The notes under the pieces are model-generated. The model was not told where the DNA came from. It searched no databases and saw only the letters and a list, made by a program, of their open reading frames with translations. The position numbers were made by a program, and so were the translations under genes. Positions 26,992 to 33,833 of a stretch of DNA of 38,591 nt are shown piece after piece. The stretch is from Candidatus Bipolaricaulota bacterium (GTDB lineage Bacteria > Bipolaricaulota > Bipolaricaulia > UBA7950 > UBA9294). Each line of letters starts with the position of its first letter. Position 1 is the first letter of the stretch. The stretch spans positions 1-38,591 of the forward strand of contig JAGLXM010000188.1 of the NCBI GenBank assembly GCA_023132915.1. The letters run 5' to 3'.

Positions 26992-27840
26992 TTGAGAACG
27001 GAAGAAGATGTCCTATCACAGTTTTCTGAATGGGCACGGAGAAACGATGTGATTCGAGCGGCTGTGCTGACGAGTTCTCGCGTCAACCCGAACCCATGCA
27101 TCGATTTCCTGTCGGATTATGATATTGAGCTGTATGTATCGGATCTTCGCCCATTTCAACAAGACGATAGTTGGCTGAGAGTCTTCGGGCCCATCATGGT
27201 TCGCTGGCCACTAAAGCCACGGTCAACAGACGGTGAGAATTGGATCACGCGACTCGTTCAATTCAAAGATGGCGTGCGAATCGATTTTCAGATTACGGAC
27301 CAGACTAGTATTGAACCAGACGCCTACGATAACGGCTACAGAGTACTCATCGACAAGGATAATCTAACAACAGGCTTACAAGAACCGACATTCTCGGAAT
27401 ACATCATCAAGAAACCTTCCAGGCAGGAGTATGAAACGCTGGTCCATGAGTTCTGGTGGGATGCAATCTATGTACCTAAATACCTTTGGCGGGACGAATT
27501 GCCTTTCGCAAAATACATGTTCGATAACGTCCTTCGTTACTCTTTCCTGCAAAAGGTTGTCGAATGGTACATTGGTTTACAGAATGACTGGTCAGTGAGC
27601 ACTGGAACCTGCGGCAAAAAGTTCAAGCGCTATCTTGATGCCGAAACCTGGTTGGAATTCGAATCTACATACGCCGGGGCGGATGTCGAAGAGAACTGGC
27701 GGGCCTTCTTCAAGACCGTTGAGTTCTTTAGAAAGCTGGCAAGAACAGTCGGGACCAGTCTCGGTTATGACTATCCTACGGAGTTAGATGAAGAAGTGAC
27801 GCAATACTGCCTAAGTATTCGAAAAACGAATATGGAATGA
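26992..27840 (+). CDS. Aminoglycoside 6-adenylyltransferase-like protein (ANT(6)/AadK family)
   Basis: MRTEEDVLSQFSEWARRNDVIRAAVLTSSRVNPNPCIDFLSDYDIELYVSDL...DGVRIDFQI; TTG start. Confidence 0.85.
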   Translation: MRTEEDVLSQFSEWARRNDVIRAAVLTSSRVNPNPCIDFLSDYDIELYVSDLRPFQQDDSWLRVFGPIMVRWPLKPRSTDGENWITRLVQFKDGVRIDFQITDQTSIEPDAYDNGYRVLIDKDNLTTGLQEPTFSEYIIKKPSRQEYETLVHEFWWDAIYVPKYLWRDELPFAKYMFDNVLRYSFLQKVVEWYIGLQNDWSVSTGTCGKKFKRYLDAETWLEFESTYAGADVEENWRAFFKTVEFFRKLARTVGTSLGYDYPTELDEEVTQYCLSIRKTNME

Positions 27841-27888
27841 CGCTAACAAAACGGTTGCAGCTTACCATCCGCTGCTCGTCAGAAGGGC

Positions 27889-27917
27889 TTGAAATAGCAT
27901 GCTAGCCGTTCTATTAT
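27889..27917 (+). promoter_or_regulatory. Leaderless-type promoter for higBA with palindrome TAGCATGCTA in the spacer
   Basis: TTGAAA-N17-TATTAT; ATG at 27924 lies 7 nt after the -10. Confidence 0.65.
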
Positions 27918-27923
27918 GTGTTT

Positions 27924-28217
27924 ATGATTCGGTCCTTCGCAACCCAGGCAACCGAGGACATCTTCAACGGGCGCAGCACCAAGGCTGCGCGAAGAACGTG
28001 TCCGCAGAATCTTTGGAGTATCGCGGGACGCAAGCTAGATCAGCTGGACTCGGTGGAGTCGCTCGGTGGACTCCGAATCCCGCCGGGGAACTGCTTGGAA
28101 CAGCTGTTCGGAAGTCGGCGGGGCCAATTCAGCATTCGGATTAATGACCGCTACGGTTTGTGCTTTCACTGGACGGAGATGGGGCCTGCGGACGTAGAGA
28201 TTGTGGACTACCATTAG
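27924..28217 (+). CDS. higB: HigB-type toxin (RelE superfamily)
   Basis: MIRSFATQATEDIFNGRSTKAARR...RIPPGNCLEQLFGSRRGQFSIRINDRYGLCFHW. Confidence 0.9.
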   Translation: MIRSFATQATEDIFNGRSTKAARRTCPQNLWSIAGRKLDQLDSVESLGGLRIPPGNCLEQLFGSRRGQFSIRINDRYGLCFHWTEMGPADVEIVDYH

Positions 28218-28227
28218 GAGGTGGAAA

Positions 28228-28536
28228 GTGGTACTTGTACCGACCCATCGAGAGCCGACGCACCCGGGCGAGATGCTTCTGGAGGAGTTTCTCAAGCCGA
28301 TGAAGATTTCGCAGCGGGAACTGGCAGATCGTATCCACGTTCCCTATCAGCGTGTGAACGAGCTGATCAACAAGCGGCGCGGCATGAGCCCCAGCACGGC
28401 GCTGCGCTTGGCCCGAGTCTTTGGAAACTCGCCCTCGTTCTGGATGAATCTCCAGCTTCGGTGGGACCTTTTTCGGGCTCAGCAGACCGAGGCAGCCGAG
28501 CTCCGGCGCATTCGGCCTATGCGTGCCACCGGCTAG
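28228..28536 (+). CDS. higA: HigA-type antitoxin (XRE HTH)
   Basis: PTHPGEMLLEEFLKPMKISQRELADRIHVPYQRVNELINKRRGMSPSTALRLARVFGNSPSFWMNLQ; AGGAGG and GTG start. Confidence 0.9.
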   Translation: MVLVPTHREPTHPGEMLLEEFLKPMKISQRELADRIHVPYQRVNELINKRRGMSPSTALRLARVFGNSPSFWMNLQLRWDLFRAQQTEAAELRRIRPMRATG

Positions 28537-28550
28537 TGTTTGAAACGGCC

Positions 28551-28620
28551 TCCTAACATGACGCTCAACCCGACGGTCGCCTCCGGCGCCCGCTCGCAGC
28601 TTATTCGCAGCCTGCTGGGT
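28551..28620 (+). repeat. attC-like site after higBA
   Basis: TCCTAAC ... CAACCCGAC ... GCTGGGT; R' core deviates (GCT). Confidence 0.45.
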
Positions 28621-28644
28621 GGGCAAAACTGAAGGAGCAGAATT

Positions 28645-29409
28645 GTGCTTGCGGCCATCACGCGTGAAGTCAGTCCAAGCATTGCGAAGTGTGAACTCAC
28701 GCATCTGGTGCGTGAGGCGATTGATGTTCGTAATGCCAGGTTGCAGCATCGGCAGTACGAGCGTTGCCTGGCTGATCTTGGTTGTAGAATTCATCGCCTG
28801 CCTGTGGAGGCGAGTCTGCCTGATTCGGTATTCGTCGAGGATACGGCAGTTGTGGTCAATGAGCTGGCGGTCATAATGCGCCCCGGAGCTGAATCACGGC
28901 GAGCAGAGGCAGCATCGGTGGCGGAAGCGCTGGCAGGGTATCGGCAGCTGTACCACATTGAATCACCGGGCACCATGGATGGGGGAGATGTGCTGCGTGT
29001 GGGCAAGGTGCTGTACGTTGGGTTGTTAAGCAGGAGTAACCCGGCGGGCATCGAACAACTGCGGTCGTATGTATCAGCCTACGATTATGGAGTCGAGATG
29101 GTAGAGATGGAGGGATGCCTGCACCTGAAGTCGGCGGTGACGCAAGTTAGAAGAGGCACGTTGCTGGTGAACCGAGCCTGGGTGGATGTGAGTGCGTTTG
29201 AAGGGATGGAACTAGTGGATGTCGCACCAAGTGAGTCGATGGGGGCGAACGCGCTACTGATTGGTGAGACAGTGGTCTATCCGAAGGCGTACCCGGAAAC
29301 ACGAAGGCGGCTGGAGGAGCGTGGGATAGAGGTTGTGGTCGTTGATGTTTCGGAAATGGCAAAGGCAGAGGGTGGCGTGACGTGTTGCAGTCTGATTTTC
29401 GACGTGTAG
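28645..29409 (+). CDS. Dimethylarginine dimethylaminohydrolase-like (DDAH/arginine deiminase fold)
   Basis: DSVFVEDTAVVV, GTMDGGDVLRVG, CLHLKSAVTQV, EGGVTCCSLIF. Confidence 0.88.
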   Translation: MLAAITREVSPSIAKCELTHLVREAIDVRNARLQHRQYERCLADLGCRIHRLPVEASLPDSVFVEDTAVVVNELAVIMRPGAESRRAEAASVAEALAGYRQLYHIESPGTMDGGDVLRVGKVLYVGLLSRSNPAGIEQLRSYVSAYDYGVEMVEMEGCLHLKSAVTQVRRGTLLVNRAWVDVSAFEGMELVDVAPSESMGANALLIGETVVYPKAYPETRRRLEERGIEVVVVDVSEMAKAEGGVTCCSLIFDV

Positions 29410-29420
29410 GAGCTGTGCCT

Positions 29421-29607
29421 GTCTAACTCTCGCTGGAGCCGACCGTGCTGAGCGAGGGGCATTTGGAACTACTTGGTAGAAGTAATCAGCTTCGCGAGCG
29501 GCTGTGGCTGGTCAGTCCCGCACGGCAGCTCAGCTCAACTGATGGAGCGGTCGCTTCGCGCCCGCTCCATCGAGCCGCGGATTTCAATCCGCTTGCTGTC
29601 CGGCGCG
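29421..29607 (+). repeat. attC-like region containing a 44-nt segment identical to 15184-15227
   Basis: GTCTAACTCTCGCTGGAGCCGACC; GCTCCATCGAGCCGCGGATTTCAATCCGCTTGCTGTCCGGCGCG. Confidence 0.55.
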
Positions 29608-29651
29608 TCGGAATGGAGGCAGAATCTCTATTGACAGGTAGGGGGTGAAAG

Positions 29652-30551
29652 ATGACGGCGTTGCAGTTTGACGAAATCTATGCTCAAGTTCCTGTTGAAC
29701 AGAAGCGGCTCTTGCAGGAATTCCGCGCTAACCATCCCTACAAGGAACTGGAGGTCGGGGGTGCTCGCTGGCGCTACATTGCCTGCGGGCAGGGAGACAA
29801 AACTCTCCTTTTCCTGCCCGGTGCGTTTATGAGAGCGGATATGTGGTTCTACTCCATCACTGCCTTCGAAAAGAAGTATAGAATCATAACTCTGGACAAT
29901 TACGCATTGCAGGGAACGTTCGCCATGGACGAGGTCTGTCGCGCTCATGCGGCAATCCTTGGCGCCAAAGAGGCAGAGAAAGCAACGGTCATTGGGGTCT
30001 CCGGTGGCGCAGGAGTCGCCCAGTTTTTCCTTCAGGAATACCCGCAGAAGGTAGAGCATGTGGTATTCTCTCACTGTAGCGTTGCCGGCGCGCAAGATAC
30101 GTCAAGGCTACAGAAGCAACTGAAGTTGATCAAGATTCTCCCTTTCCCCATCTTGATGCGAATACTACGCCTAGTAAGGAGAAGTGGATGGGCATTTCCG
30201 CCTTCGAGCGAATGGTTGGCATTTCGCGGCACATACCTTCGGGAGATGAGTCTGGACATCAACAAGGAGATGTTTCTACGCTTCATGGAAGCAGGGGTAG
30301 AAGCCCATCGCAGCTTTGTGTTCAGGTCAGAAGCCCTACAGCACTGGCCTGGGGAGATATTGGTTCTGTCATCCAAGGGCGACAAGTCGTCAATCGACCA
30401 TGTGGGAGAACTGAAAGCACGGTATCCCAGGGCCAGAACGCATATCTTTGAGGAGGGCGGACATCACACGTTCATGCTGTTCCCCAAAACGTATACCGCC
30501 GTTCTAGAGGCGTTTTTGGATGAGGTATTGCAGCAACGGCTTCCCCGCTGA
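29652..30551 (+). CDS. Alpha/beta hydrolase
   Basis: LLFLPGAFMRADMWF, VIGVSGGAGVAQFFLQEYP, EGGHHTFMLFP. Confidence 0.85.
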   Translation: MTALQFDEIYAQVPVEQKRLLQEFRANHPYKELEVGGARWRYIACGQGDKTLLFLPGAFMRADMWFYSITAFEKKYRIITLDNYALQGTFAMDEVCRAHAAILGAKEAEKATVIGVSGGAGVAQFFLQEYPQKVEHVVFSHCSVAGAQDTSRLQKQLKLIKILPFPILMRILRLVRRSGWAFPPSSEWLAFRGTYLREMSLDINKEMFLRFMEAGVEAHRSFVFRSEALQHWPGEILVLSSKGDKSSIDHVGELKARYPRARTHIFEEGGHHTFMLFPKTYTAVLEAFLDEVLQQRLPR

Positions 30552-30585
30552 GTCGTTGCTACGCGGTAGTCACACTTGAAAAGCC

Positions 30586-30712
30586 GCCCAACAATGCATG
30601 CACCCGACCGGGCTATCGGTTGCGCACATCGGCGGTTCCACGCGCTTTCAGTGTGCCTTGTAGTGGAGGCTCTTTCCCGCAACCGCCCGGCGGGTGATGC
30701 TAACCGTTAGGC
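30586..30712 (+). repeat. Complete attC site (127 bp)
   Basis: GCCCAACAATGCATGCACCCGACC ... GCGGGTGATGC ... GTTAGGC. Confidence 0.8.
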
Positions 30713-30770
30713 GGAATCGCGAGTGATCGGTCACACAGGGTCTAGTCCTGCAACCCAACATTAATTCCTT

Positions 30771-30810
30771 GGTATACCTCGTTGACTTCGTATACCTTTG
30801 ATGCTATACT
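30771..30810 (+). promoter_or_regulatory. Promoter with operator repeats for the RHH/RelE module
   Basis: TTGACT-N17-TATACT; GGTATACC and CGTATACC repeats over the promoter. Confidence 0.65.
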
Positions 30811-30849
30811 CCTGCTTAGAGAACGCAAGAAAAAGGAGGCGGATGACGC

Positions 30850-31074
30850 GTGGCAAGCTCAAAGTCAGTCTCCACAAAGGTAAACCCTCAGCTAAAGAGA
30901 CACCTCGAGGAGATTGCGCGGCTGGAAAAGCGCAGCCTAAGCACGGTCGTCAAGATGGCCGTGGAATATTACGTCGATCAGTACAATACCCTGCACCCTC
31001 AGTTCCAAGCAGATATTCGCGAGGCGCTTGCGGGAATCGAACAAGGGGATGTTCTCCCTTACCCTCGCGGGTAG
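30850..31074 (+). CDS. Ribbon-helix-helix antitoxin-like protein
   Basis: STKVNPQLKRHLEEIARLEKRSLSTVVKMAVEYYVDQY; GTG start. Confidence 0.75.
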   Translation: MASSKSVSTKVNPQLKRHLEEIARLEKRSLSTVVKMAVEYYVDQYNTLHPQFQADIREALAGIEQGDVLPYPRG

Positions 31075-31083
31075 CTTTCCGCT

Positions 31084-31374
31084 ATGGTGTTAGAGCCCGT
31101 TGCCTATACCAAATTCGCCCGGATCAAGAAAAAGCTCCCCGAACTACTGCGGCGACAAATCGACGTACAGGTAGACCTGCTCTGCCGCGACCCGACCCTT
31201 GGTGAGATGAAGGCCGGAGACTTGCAGGGCGTACGCGTCCACAAGTTCTCTTGCCTCGGCCAACTCTACCTCCTTGCCTACACCGTTGATGAACCCGAAA
31301 ACAGACTCTACCTGCTCGCCATTGGAGGACACGAGAACTTCTACAGGGATTTGAAGAACTACATCAAAACCTAA
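31084..31374 (+). CDS. RelE/ParE-family toxin-like protein
   Basis: YTKFARIKKKLPELLRRQIDVQVDLLCRDPTLGEMKAGDLQGVRVHKFSCLGQLYLLAYTVDEPENRLYLLAIGGHENFYRDLK. Confidence 0.8.
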   Translation: MVLEPVAYTKFARIKKKLPELLRRQIDVQVDLLCRDPTLGEMKAGDLQGVRVHKFSCLGQLYLLAYTVDEPENRLYLLAIGGHENFYRDLKNYIKT

Positions 31375-31550
31375 ACGCTCGCTATCCAGAGAATCCAAGG
31401 GACGCGAACCATATTTCCGAGGCTTGCAACTCCGAAAACATCTTAAGAAAGCATGCGCCCAAATTAAGTCTTCACACCTCGATTCACCTCTGAGGTCGCC
31501 TTGTCATGATTTTCCTTCGGGCCCAGTCTGTCGGAAGTATCTCTTCGCAG

Positions 31551-31610
31551 TTGGCATGATATAGAGCTCCTGGTATTATGTTGCAGGCTTGCAGAATAAT
31601 TACTGTATGG
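31551..31610 (+). promoter_or_regulatory. Promoter/attI-like element (copy B3) upstream of the cupin cassette
   Basis: TTGGCA-N17-TATTAT then ATGTTGCAGGCTTGCAGAATAATTACTGTATGGG; duplicate of 26819-26878. Confidence 0.6.
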
Positions 31611-31632
31611 GTGATGGGTGGCGTGGCGCGTC

Positions 31633-31714
31633 TTCCAACAACGGATGAAGCTGACGTGCGTTCTGGCACGCAAGCATGCCTTCCGCTCGCAGCTTAGCCG
31701 CAGCTCCGTTAGGC
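31633..31714 (+). repeat. attC site (82 bp)
   Basis: TTCCAACAACGGATGAAGCTGAC ... GCAGCTTAGCCGCAGCTCCGTTAGGC. Confidence 0.7.
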
Positions 31715-31747
31715 GCACTGCTTATCAAACAACAGGAGGGTGGAGAT

Positions 31748-32146
31748 TTGACTGAAGAGAAGACCCCATACTTCATCGATCTGGAGGATACCCCCAGACT
31801 TACCCAAATGCTAGGACTCGAAACAACGATTCTCACCGGCCTGCACGGTGAGAGAATGATGATGGTGCTCAATGCGACTTCACCTGGTTATACCGTGCCA
31901 ATGCATTCTCATCCGCACGAGCAGACTGGTGTGGTATACGCTGGCAGAGCTGTCTTGCACATTGGGGATGAGGAGCGAATTGTGGAAAAGGGGGACTTCT
32001 ATTGTATTCCGGCCAATGTTCCTCACAGCGATACTTGCATTGGCGGAGAACCCTTTGTGATGCTGGATATCTTCAACCCTGTACGCGAGGATTTCATAGA
32101 GAAGTTCAAGCAAGCGTCGGAGACGGGGAAAGGGACAGGAGAGTAG
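31748..32146 (+). CDS. Cupin-domain protein
   Basis: PGYTVPMHSHPHEQTGVVYAGRAVLHIGDEERIVEKGDFYCIPANVPHSD; TTG start. Confidence 0.85.
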   Translation: MTEEKTPYFIDLEDTPRLTQMLGLETTILTGLHGERMMMVLNATSPGYTVPMHSHPHEQTGVVYAGRAVLHIGDEERIVEKGDFYCIPANVPHSDTCIGGEPFVMLDIFNPVREDFIEKFKQASETGKGTGE

Positions 32147-32272
32147 ATAGGGCACTGCGTTCAACAATCGGATGACCTTTGCTGAGTTCCTGAGGCACAC
32201 ACCTTATCTGCAGACCCTTGCTTATGTTGGCCCGTTGTACATCGGAGGAAAGGCGGGTTCTGACTAAAACAA

Positions 32273-32297
32273 AAGGACCGTTCGGTAAGCGGTCCTT
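32273..32297 (-). terminator. Rho-independent-like terminator on the minus strand
   Basis: Minus strand AAGGACCG-cttaccgaa-CGGTCCTT followed by TTGTTTTAG. Confidence 0.5.
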
Positions 32298-32325
32298 CTC
32301 AATCAAATGCTGTAGTGAGCTTATG

Positions 32326-32401
32326 ATGAGGGCCGTTACTTCAAGCTGGGAGAGCGCTTGCAGCATGCAAGAGGTCAGGGGTTCGAATCCCCTAGGCTCC
32401 A
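32326..32401 (+). pseudogene. tRNA-Ala-like remnant (intact T arm and 3' acceptor, degenerate D arm and anticodon loop)
   Basis: GAGGTCAGGGGTTCGAATCCCCTAGGCTCCA resembles a tRNA-Ala 3' half; anticodon arm CTTGC-AGCAT-GCAAG has a 5-nt loop. Confidence 0.5.
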
Positions 32402-32524
32402 TTAGTCGACTGGTGATCTCTGGCACCACGAACAGACAACCACACGCGTTCCGGGATCGGTCCTACTGGCCCCAGGAGACGTCTCACCAGCAACTGAACC
32501 GCCCCGGCTTTTCCGGAGGCTATG

Positions 32525-33753
<1,229 letters not shown>

Positions 33754-33833
33754 GACTCCATCCTCTCAAGAATTGAAGTCTCCGGCAATCCCGGGGCGGT
33801 TCAAACACGACAGAACTCCTAGCAAGTCAGGGT

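Noticed and set aside
28141-28794. 217-aa minus-strand ORF antisense to higA and the DDAH start
   Set aside because: No recognisable domain; overlaps convincing plus-strand genes.
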